Source of the DNA: JAGLQA01 sp023135565
GTDB taxonomy: Bacteria; Acidobacteriota; Aminicenantia; UBA2199
Assembly (NCBI GenBank): GCA_030639305.1
Contig: DAOWCY010000026.1
Location: 1 to 49,922 of the forward strand
Length of the DNA: 49,922 nt
Reading direction: 5' to 3'
In this document: positions 43,234-49,922 of the stretch, in pieces
How the letters are laid out: the number at the start of each line of letters is the position of its first letter
Numbering within the stretch: the first letter of the stretch is position 1
Notes under the pieces: generated by a model
Told to the model about the DNA's origin: nothing
Seen by the model: the letters and a program-made list of their open reading frames with translations, nothing else
Database searches by the model: none
Translations under genes and position numbers: made by a program

Positions 43234-44315
43234 CTGTTTCTTTTATATCCTCCTGCTTCTTGAAAAACGACATTCTTTAAAATCAATCCCATTAATAGGG
43301 AAATGATCTCCGAAACCGAAAAGTCTATGTTTTCTACGAAATAGTCTATACTATTTAACTCATTTAGTGCCATTAAGTCAAGTATTTTTTCCTCTTTTTT
43401 TGAAAAATTAAATTTTTCCGCCCCTTTTTCTCTTTTTAACTGGATGCCGTACTCTTCCAGGATGTCATCGGCCGCGGTAATCGACTTTGCTCCCTGTTGG
43501 ATCAAATAGTTCGTGCCCCGGCTTAAAGGGGAATCGATGCGGCCGGGAAAGGCAAGTATATCTTTGCCTTGTTCCAGGCCCAACCGGGCGGTTATCAAAG
43601 AGCCGCTTTTTTTGGCCGCTTCCACCACCAGCACGTGCTGCGAAATACCGGCGATGATCCTGTTCCTGATAGGAAAATAAAAAGGCCGGGGCACCGTATC
43701 TAAAGCAAATTCCGAAATGATACAGCCCTTTTCGATTATTTTGTCGATCAAACCGCGGTTTCCCGGGGGATAAAGATTGAGTAATCCGCCGGCATTTACG
43801 CCGATAGTTTTGCCTTCTTCTTTGAGGGCAATCTTATGGGCCATGGAGTCGATGCCGTAGGCCATGCCGGAGACGATGGCCAAACCGGCTTCGCAAAGAT
43901 CGGGCAGGGTGTTTTGTAAACACAGCCAGCCGTAAGAACTGCCCTGCCGGGAACCTACCACGGCTATTTTTTTTGAATTTAAGATGGTTTTATCTCCCAA
44001 CGCATAGATAAAACCGGGAGGGTCATAGATTTCCGCCAGCAGCGGCGGATAGTATTCTTCACCTTTAAAGATGAATTCGATGTCACTGCGCTGCGCTTTC
44101 CCGGCTTCTTCTTCGGCAGCCAGGAGGTATCTGTTCTTTATGTTTTCGATTTCTTCAGCGGCGAACCCGAAAGAACTGAGATCATTCCGGCTTAATCCCG
44201 GCAGTTCCGGGGCGTCGATATTGTGCTTTATTAGTCTCCTTTTCGCTTTCCGGTTCCTACAGGTGATAAGATAAAAAGCAATTACTGCGAGTTTAGATTC
44301 ATCAAGATAAGACAT
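43230..44315 (-). CDS. dprA: DNA-processing protein DprA/Smf
   Basis: 361 residues. Rossmann-type ssDNA-binding and RecA-loading protein of natural transformation. Seen: VVGSRQGSSYG, VSGMAYGIDSMAHKIAL, NRIIAGISQHVLVVEAAKKS with GSLITA, and FPGRIDSPLSRGTNYLI. The C-terminal about 60 residues look like the short winged helix (DML1-type). It overlaps the usp gene upstream by 14 bp and topA downstream by 4 bp, so it is co-translated with both. Presence of dprA alone does not prove competence. Confidence 0.95.
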   Translation of the reverse strand: MSYLDESKLAVIAFYLITCRNRKAKRRLIKHNIDAPELPGLSRNDLSSFGFAAEEIENIKNRYLLAAEEEAGKAQRSDIEFIFKGEEYYPPLLAEIYDPPGFIYALGDKTILNSKKIAVVGSRQGSSYGWLCLQNTLPDLCEAGLAIVSGMAYGIDSMAHKIALKEEGKTIGVNAGGLLNLYPPGNRGLIDKIIEKGCIISEFALDTVPRPFYFPIRNRIIAGISQHVLVVEAAKKSGSLITARLGLEQGKDILAFPGRIDSPLSRGTNYLIQQGAKSITAADDILEEYGIQLKREKGAEKFNFSKKEEKILDLMALNELNSIDYFVENIDFSVSEIISLLMGLILKNVVFQEAGGYKRNR

Positions 44316-45204
44316 AGTCGGAGGGGGGCAGGATGAGTACGGGGGTATCGGAATACATCACTACTTTTTCCGAGATACTACCTAAGAACTTTTCTATTCC
44401 TTTGCGCTGGTGTGTTGCCATGACGGTTAAATCGATCTTGTTTTTTTTGGCAACCGCCATTATCTTCTGAGCCGGTTCTCCCATTTCATAGAAGATATTC
44501 TCGATTTCATAATCGCTTTCAGCAGCTATGGCCATGATCTTTTGGTTGATTTTATCGATCAATTTGTCTCTTTTGAAAACCGGCACCTTATAGTTGAAAA
44601 ACTCCGACACATGGACCACATAAAGAGCGGCGCCCAATTGCCGGGCCAGCGAGATAGAGTATCTCAACTCCAATAAGGACAGGTCGCTAAAATCGATGGG
44701 TGAGAGAATCTTTTTTATTTTGGGAGTGCGCCTGTTTTTGGGAATAACCATAACCGGGATGTCGGAATTCCTTATCAACCTGGAAGTGGTAGAACCGATT
44801 AAAATATTTTCGATTTCCGATATACCTTTTCTACCGACAAATATTAGGTCGATTTTCTTTTCCCGGGCACAGCGGATAATCTCTTCACTTTCTGTCCCTT
44901 CTACTACTTCCGCCTCAAAAGGAATCCCCGACTTGCGGCTGAAATTTGTAATTTTCTGCAGCGATTTCTGCCGGGTGTGAGCGATTGTTTTGAAAAGCTC
45001 GTCGTCTGTAAAAAAAGCAGTCTCATAAATCCAGTCTGAAAACTTCGGCAGCACATAAAGGGCATGGTTTTTGGTGGTTAGCATTTCCGAAAATAATTTC
45101 ACATAAGGCAGGGAAAACCTGCTCTCTTTTGAAAAGTCCGTAGTCCATAAAATGTTGTTAATTTTTGATGAGATTTTCTTTTCCATTTTCTTATTACCTA
45201 CCAT
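44302..45204 (-). CDS. Tandem-domain universal stress protein
   Basis: 300 residues, two UspA domains (about 15-155 and 160-297). Domain 1 has a complete ATP-type signature, G-R-K-G followed after nine residues by G-S-T-T-S (VGRKGISEIENILIGSTTSR). Domain 2 has THQRKGIEKFLGS, where the first glycine is missing, so only the first domain is predicted to bind ATP. Start ATG 45204 overlaps the HU stop; ATG 45186 is an alternative with AGGT upstream. Placement between HU and dprA in one overlapping string is uncommon. Confidence 0.9.
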   Translation of the reverse strand: MVGNKKMEKKISSKINNILWTTDFSKESRFSLPYVKLFSEMLTTKNHALYVLPKFSDWIYETAFFTDDELFKTIAHTRQKSLQKITNFSRKSGIPFEAEVVEGTESEEIIRCAREKKIDLIFVGRKGISEIENILIGSTTSRLIRNSDIPVMVIPKNRRTPKIKKILSPIDFSDLSLLELRYSISLARQLGAALYVVHVSEFFNYKVPVFKRDKLIDKINQKIMAIAAESDYEIENIFYEMGEPAQKIMAVAKKNKIDLTVMATHQRKGIEKFLGSISEKVVMYSDTPVLILPPSDYVLS

Positions 45205-45481
45205 GACTGTTACCGACCGATTCTTTTAATGTTTTCGACGGAAAAAATTTCACGATTTTCCTGCCCGGGATAATCATAGCTTCTTTGCTATTAGGGTTAA
45301 TTACCCTTTTGGGCTGCCGTTCAACCACTTTAAAAGTTCCGAAATTCGATACCATAACTTTTTTGTTTTTGCTTAGATTCTCGACAATGACTTCGATCAT
45401 AAGATCGACGAAACTATAGGCTTCAAACCTCTTGATGTTAAGTTTTTTGTAAATGCTTTCAGATATTTCTCTTTTATTCAT
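45194..45481 (-). CDS. HU/IHF-family DNA-binding protein
   Basis: 95 residues, the usual length. MNKREISESIYKKL at the N-terminus, VSNFGTFKVVERQPK at the turn into the beta arms, RVINPNSKEAMIIPGRKIVK in the arm with the Pro that intercalates DNA, then FFPSKTLKESV. A nucleoid protein that bends DNA. First gene of the minus-strand cluster, with GGGAG before the ATG and its own promoter. Confidence 0.95.
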   Translation of the reverse strand: MNKREISESIYKKLNIKRFEAYSFVDLMIEVIVENLSKNKKVMVSNFGTFKVVERQPKRVINPNSKEAMIIPGRKIVKFFPSKTLKESVGNSHGR

Positions 45482-45506
45482 TTATTACTCCCTAACACCA
45501 TATGGA

Positions 45507-45533
45507 ATTATCATATAGAAAACAAAAAGTCAA
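45507..45533 (-). promoter_or_regulatory. Candidate promoter of the HU-led cluster
   Basis: On the minus strand TTGACT (45533-45528), a 15-bp spacer and GATAAT (45512-45507), about 25 bp before the HU start. The spacer is shorter than optimal. Confidence 0.45.
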
Positions 45534-46069
45534 GCTTTTTCGGAATTTTTTTTGTAGTAATATCGGTTGTTTCAGGCGCTTTTTGCCTGAAAACGCAGCG
45601 TGGATGCGAGTTTCGGCGTTTTTGAAAAAAAATATTTTTTTTCCAGTAATATAGGCGATTTCAGGAAACCAGGAGGTTCCGGGAGGAGATCGGATGAACC
45701 CGGCTTGATGAATTGAGGCGTAAATTTTTCATCTCCGCCTTTCCTTTAAAAATAAAACCAAAGGGCTTGAATTTAATATGAGTTCGTATTCATATGGATG
45801 CGCACTCATATGAATTCCAGGTTGATGAACCTGGGATGCAAAAATTTCGTCCCGGTTGATCCGGTGAAAAATTAGAAAAAAGACTTGCCTTTGGTATTAG
45901 TTGGTGCTGATATTAGTCTGTGTTCATATGAATCCCAGGTTGAGATTTCGACTATCCAAATTTGTTATGGCAGAACACCTCATCATTCATCGTTTATAAT
46001 TCATAATTCAGCCTGCTCAAACTTTTTGTTTTTAGACGAAAAAATGGTAAAATAGGAACGAGGTGAAAT
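45534..46069. other. Non-coding 536-bp stretch between divergent HU and ankyrin genes
   Basis: No gene seen. It holds the perfect hairpin TTTCAGGC-GCTTTTT-GCCTGAAA (45570-45592), two related copies of AGTAATATCGG and AGTAATATAGG each followed by TTTCAGG, and two copies of CATATGAATYCCAGGTTGA (near 45810 and 45926). The first of these continues into GTTGATGAACCTGGGA, whose ends pair as CCAGGTT/AACCTGG. Confidence 0.5.
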
Positions 46070-46972
46070 ATGAACCGGAAACAGAATCGTTATTTTAAGC
46101 TTAATCCCGCAAACAGGAACAGGCATTGGGTTTTGTATCTATTATCGGCAGCGATGCTTTTCGGCCTGACCGCCTGCTCGAACCAGATCCACCAGGCCGC
46201 GGAAATCGGGAATGCCAAAAAGGTGGAAGCAATCTTAAAAGAAGACCCGGAGGCAGTCAACCGCAAGGATAGTTACGGCATGACTCCGCTGCATTGGGCG
46301 GTAGATAAAGGCCACAGGCGAGTGGCCGAAATTTTGATCGCCAATGGGGCGGACGTCAACGCCAAAGACAGTAACGGCGAAACCCCGCTGCGTTATGCCA
46401 TCATCAATGAACACAGTTCTGTTGCCACCATGTTGATATTGAAGGGGGCGGAGGTTTCCGGCAGCGAGGAACAAGTTAAAGATATGTTGAAAAGCATCGC
46501 TCCACTGCACCGGGTGGCCCGGGACGGTGATGCGGAAAAGCTAAAATCTTTGATCAAAAAATATCCCGACCAGGTGAACGGCAGGGACGAAATCGGCAGG
46601 ACGCCCCTTTACTGGGCGGCCCGGGCGGAACATATCGAGGTGTGCAAAGTCCTGTTGGCTAACAAAGCAGATATAAACGCCGCCAACCCGGACGGCTGGA
46701 CCCCGCTGCATACTTCGGTCTACAACAGGAAGCCGGAATCTGTAGAGCTATTGATCGCCAATGGTGTGGATGTAAATGTGCAAAATAACGATGGCGAAAC
46801 CCCGCTGCATTGGGCGGCCAGGAGGGGAAAAAAGAACTTGATCGAGCCTTTATTGGCTGCCGGCGCCGATGTGAAAATCAAAGACAACAACGGCAAGACG
46901 CCTGTGGATTGGGCGGATGACGAGGATACTGCGGCGCTGCTGCGCAACCCCGTGCGCACGGGGAGCCTATGA
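46070..46972 (+). CDS. Ankyrin-repeat lipoprotein
   Basis: 300 residues. N-terminal membrane segment with lipobox LTAC (Cys about 36), then about seven ankyrin repeats recognisable by GMTPLHWAVDKGHRRVAEIL, GETPLRYAI, GRTPLYWAARAEHIEVCKVL, GWTPLHTSVYNRKPESVELL, GETPLHWAARRG and GKTPVDWA. Ankyrin stacks bind other proteins, so a periplasmic or surface adaptor is likely. The last residues (NPVRTGSL) and the TGA lie in the first unit of the 102-bp tandem repeat, so the native C-terminus has probably been replaced. GAGGTG lies before ATG 46070. Confidence 0.88.
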   Translation: MNRKQNRYFKLNPANRNRHWVLYLLSAAMLFGLTACSNQIHQAAEIGNAKKVEAILKEDPEAVNRKDSYGMTPLHWAVDKGHRRVAEILIANGADVNAKDSNGETPLRYAIINEHSSVATMLILKGAEVSGSEEQVKDMLKSIAPLHRVARDGDAEKLKSLIKKYPDQVNGRDEIGRTPLYWAARAEHIEVCKVLLANKADINAANPDGWTPLHTSVYNRKPESVELLIANGVDVNVQNNDGETPLHWAARRGKKNLIEPLLAAGADVKIKDNNGKTPVDWADDEDTAALLRNPVRTGSL

Positions 46973-47284
46973 GCCGCTTCGCGGCAGGAGCAGCGTGTGA
47001 GTGCTTTTGATTCTAAATTATAAAAAGTTTTGTTCAAACTTTTTCAAAAGCCCCACTGCGCGGGGAGCCTATGAGCCGCTTCGCGGCAGGGGCAGCGTGT
47101 GAGCGTTTTTGATTCTAAATTATAAAAAGTTTTGTTCAAATTTTTACAAAAGCCCCACTGCGTGGGGAGCCTATGAGCCGCTACGCGGCAGGGGCAGCGT
47201 GTGAGCGTTTTTGATTCTAAATTATAAAAAGTTTTGTTCAAACTTTTACAAAAGTTTGGCCCCCGGCAGGGCCCCCGGAGGCAA
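46949..47284 (+). repeat. Three tandem 102-bp units of the family 1 repeat plus core (copy G)
   Basis: Units begin near 46949, 47051 and 47153, an exact 102-bp period measured on AGCCTATGAGCCGCTTCGCG (46964, 47066, 47168). Each holds a CCCC...GGGG hairpin, the GCCGCTTCGCGGC hairpin, GTGTGAGCGTTTTTGATTCT and AAAAAGTTTTGTTCAAACTT. After the third unit comes the usual core GTTTGGCCCCCGGCAGGGCC. The units differ by a few bases. Minus-strand frames across them are spurious. Confidence 0.92.
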
Positions 47285-47309
47285 GTCGCCGTATGGCGAT
47301 AAGCTGCTT

Positions 47310-47798
47310 TTATTGTTCGTCGATGATGTTGATAACAGCTCTAAGACGTTTGCGCCAATAAGCGGTCATATACTCTTCCCGTACTTTTTCTTTACGTTTC
47401 GGCGCATGCACGAAATATTTCTTTTTAGTGTATATCCCCGAATGCCACCTGCCTCTTTTGATCTTAAAAACCAGGATGTCCCCGGGCCGGGCGAACCTCA
47501 ATTTTATTCTCGGTTTCAGTTTGCCTTGTTTTTTAGCTGTCCTGGGTAGTTCTATGCCGTAGGAGCTGTAGACGTAGCGCACCAAGCCGCTGCAATCGAA
47601 ACCGTCTATATCGTCTCCGCCGTACCTGTAGGGAGTGCCGATCAAACTGCGGGTTAGTCCGGTGATTTTTTTTCTCAGGTTCCATACTTTTTCCGGTTCT
47701 TTCTTGAAGGTGCAGGAGGTAGTCAAAAAAAACACCGTCAACAGCACAAAAATTTTTATTTTAATGTTATAGTTTTTCATAATTCTATTTTTTTCCAT
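47310..47798 (-). CDS. NlpC/P60-family lipoprotein (peptidoglycan endopeptidase)
   Basis: 162 residues from ATG 47798, preceded by GAAGG; ATG 47780 is an alternative. Lipobox TTSC (Cys29), then a compact NlpC/P60 domain: Cys69 in GFDCSGLVRYVY (nucleophile), His119 in GRWHSGIY and His131 in YFVHAPKR. These enzymes cleave D-gamma-glutamyl-meso-DAP or related bonds in cell-wall peptides. Size resembles Spr/MepS-type enzymes. Family 1 repeats lie on both sides, and the upstream one ends directly at the start region. Confidence 0.92.
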   Translation of the reverse strand: MEKNRIMKNYNIKIKIFVLLTVFFLTTSCTFKKEPEKVWNLRKKITGLTRSLIGTPYRYGGDDIDGFDCSGLVRYVYSSYGIELPRTAKKQGKLKPRIKLRFARPGDILVFKIKRGRWHSGIYTKKKYFVHAPKRKEKVREEYMTAYWRKRLRAVINIIDEQ

Positions 47799-47801
47799 TT
47801 T

Positions 47802-47857
47802 GCCTTCGGCGACCCTGCCGGGGGCCAAACTTTTGTAAAAGTTTGATCAAAACTTTT
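47802..47857 (-). repeat. Family 1 repeat core (copy H)
   Basis: Plus strand: GCCTTCGGCGACCCTGCCGG, GGGCCAAACTTTTGTAAAAG, TTTGATCAAAACTTTTG. In gene direction its GGC end abuts the NlpC/P60 start codon. Confidence 0.85.
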
Positions 47858-47858
47858 G

Positions 47859-47898
47859 TTAATTTCGTTGTCTCCGGGGGAGGCGCGCATCATGAAGA
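47859..47898 (+). repeat. 40-bp repeat, second copy of the element at 19567-19606
   Basis: TTAATTTCGTTGTCTCCGGG, then GGAGGCGCGCATCATGAAGA and A. It directly follows repeat copy H and precedes the tRNA. Confidence 0.6.
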
Positions 47899-47917
47899 AA
47901 TACCTTGAAACTGGAAA

Positions 47918-47999
47918 TGCGAAAGGGGGGACTTGAACCCCCACACCCGAAGGCACTAGATCCTAAGTCTAGCGCGTCTGCCAATTCCGCCACTTTCGC
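47918..47999 (-). tRNA. tRNA-Leu (anticodon TAG)
   Basis: Minus strand: acceptor GCGAAAG/CTTTCGC, D arm TGGCGGAATTGGCAGACGCG, anticodon stem CTAGA/TCTAG around CTTAGGA (anticodon TAG, codon CUA), a long variable arm TGCCTTCGGGTG typical of Leu tRNAs, T arm GGGGGTTCAAGTCCCCC. 82 nt. Confidence 0.95.
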
Positions 48000-48218
48000 A
48001 AAATTACACTAAAAAATACCATTATTCACTGTTAAAGTCAACCGCCGGTTTACATTTTGATTACAGGGGGCGCGTGCCCCCAGCCGATTAGGGGCTTGCG
48101 AAAATCATAACAGGATAGGCTAAAAAAAACGTTGTCATGTTTTGATGATAATCTTATTACAATTTAGTGACAACTTTTTCAAAAACTTATGCTACACTTA
48201 AGAATCACAGGAGGAAAA

Positions 48219-49226
48219 ATGAAAATTTTGAAACTCTTTCTTATGTTGATAATCCTAACGGCCTGCCTCTGCGCCGAAACAGTTGTCCTGCCGGACATAA
48301 TGAAACCGCAGCGAATGTACGCAGCCGGGGAGCAGCTATTTATCACCGAAGGGGCGACCATCTATATCTATTCGCTGAAAGATTATAAACTGCAAAAGAA
48401 ATTCGGCAGGCGGGGCGAAGGGCCGGGCGAATTCAAAGAATCCGGCGAAGGCCTCATCTTAAATATAAAACCAAGCCATTTCATCGTAATCAGCAGCGGC
48501 AGGCTGACCTATTTTACCCGGGCCGGGGAGTACATCAAACAGGTCACTTTGAAAAACCCGCGCAGCTTTGAATTCAAGGCCATAGGAAACCGTTTCGTCG
48601 GCACCTCCATTACCAGGAACAAGGACGGTGTTTTTTTAACCGTCAATTTTTTTGACGAAGCTTTCAAGAAAGGAGAGGAAATATACCGGTTCAAACATCC
48701 TTTTTATGACAGGCCAAAGCCCGTTAATGCGGTTAACTTGAGAGTTCGTTCTTACTATGTGCACCGGGACAAAATATTTATCGATGACGAAAAAGGCGCG
48801 GTTAACGTGCTCGATGACAGCGGCAAAAAACTTTATGCGATTCAACCCGCATATGAAAAAATAAAAGTCACCGGACTTCACAAAAAAAGATATATGGAGA
48901 TATGGAAAACCAATCTCAAAGCGGAGTACGAAGCTTTCAAAAACAGGTTGAAATTCCCCTCCTATTTTCCTTATATCAGGAACTTCCATATCGTGGATGC
49001 TAAAGTATACATTATCACCTACAAAGAAAAAGAGGGTGAAAGTGAACTGTTGGTATACGACACGACTGGAAAATTTTTGAAAAGAACCTTTGCGTCTTTA
49101 GTGGAAACCGATATGATTTTACCCCATGTTTATAACTATTATACTATAAGTAATGGGAAAATCTACATATTAAAAGATGATGAAGAGAGCGAAGAGTGGC
49201 GGTTGGAGATCAAGACGCTGCTCTAA
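48219..49226 (+). CDS. Exported 6-bladed beta-propeller protein
   Basis: 335 residues from ATG 48219, preceded by an excellent AGGAGG; an upstream in-frame start lacks one. N-terminal signal MKILKLFLMLIILTACLCAE, probably a lipoprotein (LTAC), alternatively cleaved after CLCA. The body shows propeller blades, with FGRRGEGPGEF near residue 70, the hallmark of the 6-bladed NHL-like family. Later segments such as VNVLDDSGKKLYAI and LLVYDTTGKFLKRT are blade strands. Function of the family is not established; probably an envelope sensor or binding protein. Its 3' end overlaps the convergent ATPase remnant by 17 bp. Confidence 0.85.
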   Translation: MKILKLFLMLIILTACLCAETVVLPDIMKPQRMYAAGEQLFITEGATIYIYSLKDYKLQKKFGRRGEGPGEFKESGEGLILNIKPSHFIVISSGRLTYFTRAGEYIKQVTLKNPRSFEFKAIGNRFVGTSITRNKDGVFLTVNFFDEAFKKGEEIYRFKHPFYDRPKPVNAVNLRVRSYYVHRDKIFIDDEKGAVNVLDDSGKKLYAIQPAYEKIKVTGLHKKRYMEIWKTNLKAEYEAFKNRLKFPSYFPYIRNFHIVDAKVYIITYKEKEGESELLVYDTTGKFLKRTFASLVETDMILPHVYNYYTISNGKIYILKDDEESEEWRLEIKTLL

Positions 49227-49551
49227 GTACAGGTTGGAGCGGCACCTGCGCCGGTCTGCCCCCGATGATGTTCTTTTCCCATAGGTCGCCGATACCGTAC
49301 TCATCCAGCCAGTTCTCCATTTCTTTTTTTTCCAGGCGTTTAAAAACCGACTGTTTCTCTTCTCTATCGACTACTATAATGTCTTCGAAACTGAATTGGT
49401 TAACCAATGTCACCGATTGGGTGGAGACGATCACTTGCGTTTTAGCGGCGGCGCTCTTCAACAGCCTCGCTAAAAGGTTTATGGCATAAGGCTGCAGCCC
49501 CAATTCCGGCTTATTGTTTTTAACAGGCCAGGTGGTTATTATACCGCACCT
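49210..49551 (-). pseudogene. C-terminal remnant of an AAA ATPase (AAA_21/OLD-like)
   Basis: Open frame without a proper start. From about 49510 it reads NKPELGLQPYAINLLARLL, then AKTQVIVSTQSVTLVNQF, EDIIVVDREEKQSVFKRLEK and GDLWEKNIIGGRP. This is the typical end of ABC-like AAA_21 ATPases: Walker B-side 'PELGLHP', the switch region 'VIVSTQSP', and a C-terminal 'LWEKNxxGGRP'. The Walker A half is missing: the frame is closed by a stop at 49552-49554. A gene fragment left after a deletion or insertion. Confidence 0.7.
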
Positions 49552-49620
49552 TTATGTAATTTTAAAATACCGGGAATTTCTTTTTCGAACTTTGACAAAA
49601 GGATATAGTGACTCCAACTC

Positions 49621-49647
49621 AATTGGTCAGGCAGTGTCTGACCAATT
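49621..49647. repeat. Perfect 10-bp inverted repeat
   Basis: AATTGGTCAG-GCAGTGT-CTGACCAATT. No T-run follows on either strand, so an operator or element end fits better than a terminator. Confidence 0.55.
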
Positions 49648-49788
49648 GGAAAAACTTTAGGTTACCTAATCGTAAAGTTTTGCCACTTTCCGGCAAAATA
49701 TTATTTTTGAAGCCTGGAGACAGTTTATTATAGGGCGTTTATATGGAGCGCAAATAACGATACCCGTAGGGGACGCACATGTGCTATA

Positions 49789-49832
49789 GCGCTCACCTAA
49801 ATTGACCCTACTTCGCTCACTTAAATGATACC
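49789..49832 (+). repeat. Two short direct repeats resembling IS-end repeats
   Basis: GCGCTCACCTAAATTGACCC (49789-49808) and TTCGCTCACTTAAATGATAC (from 49812) share CGCTCACYTAAAT. Serial terminal repeats of this kind occur at ends of IS21-like elements. No gene is visible in 49555-49922. Confidence 0.35.
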
Positions 49833-49922
49833 ACCATTTCTGCTACTTGGAAAAGAAAAAGAGTGCCCTAAGCTTTTTTAAGGGGTATTTGATATGTAGA
49901 TTGGGCGGATTACTTTATCTGA

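Noticed and set aside
46720..47241. Minus-strand frames repeating NKTFYNLESKTLTRCPC
   Set aside because: They are translations of the 102-bp tandem repeat units, not a protein family.
46949..47284. Possible CRISPR array
   Set aside because: Units are contiguous 102-bp tandem copies with no unique spacers, and no cas genes are present.

Overview
The window looks like a chromosomal segment of a Gram-negative, probably uncultivated bacterium. Several genes carry lipoprotein or Sec signals. Secreted proteins with an 'NGGETW' surface domain and a beta-propeller with an 'RGEGPGEF'-type motif, together with large NRPS/PKS genes and many hairpin repeats, recall Candidatus Aminicenantota or related Acidobacteriota-like lineages. 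That assignment is inference from gene style; no rRNA is present.

Positions 1-23700 (all + strand) hold the 3' part of a hybrid NRPS/PKS assembly line plus its exporter. In order: the end of a condensation domain (gene runs off the left edge) | A-PCP-C-FkbH/GNAT-PCP-C-A(Gly)-PCP | KS-AT(malonyl)-ACP-C-A(Gly)-PCP | KS-(AT deleted)-ACP-TE | a free-standing TE | a serine-hydrolase/ABC-exporter fusion. Two features stand out. An FkbH-type (glyceryl-loading) domain sits where an elongation adenylation domain should be. The C-terminal thioesterase has lost its nucleophile and its histidine, while a paralogous stand-alone thioesterase right behind it has a complete Cys-Asp-His set.

Positions 23700-34600 are a patchwork: an IS-like integrase gene, tRNA-Arg(CCG), a small secreted protein, a TPR lipoprotein, miaA, then an accessory island. 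The island is an AbiEi/AbiEii-like toxin-antitoxin pair flanked by two paralogous AAA-type ATPases with C-terminal winged helices. The TA pair and the first ATPase have consensus-like promoters overlapped by their own, different palindromic operator arrays. The second ATPase is translationally coupled to a 28-residue peptide.

Positions 33800-38640 hold an osmoprotectant-type ABC transporter (ATPase plus a substrate-binding/permease fusion whose signal peptide is split by a repeat insertion with an 18-bp duplication), a surface protein and a methyltransferase. Positions 38800-45480 (minus strand) are a compact core cluster HU - Usp - dprA - topA - trmFO - xerC with mostly overlapping genes. 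The right end has an ankyrin lipoprotein whose stop codon lies in a 3 x 102-bp tandem repeat, an NlpC/P60 lipoprotein, tRNA-Leu(TAG), a beta-propeller protein and a truncated ATPase remnant.

Two modular hairpin repeat families are scattered through the intergenic regions, often directly upstream of genes.
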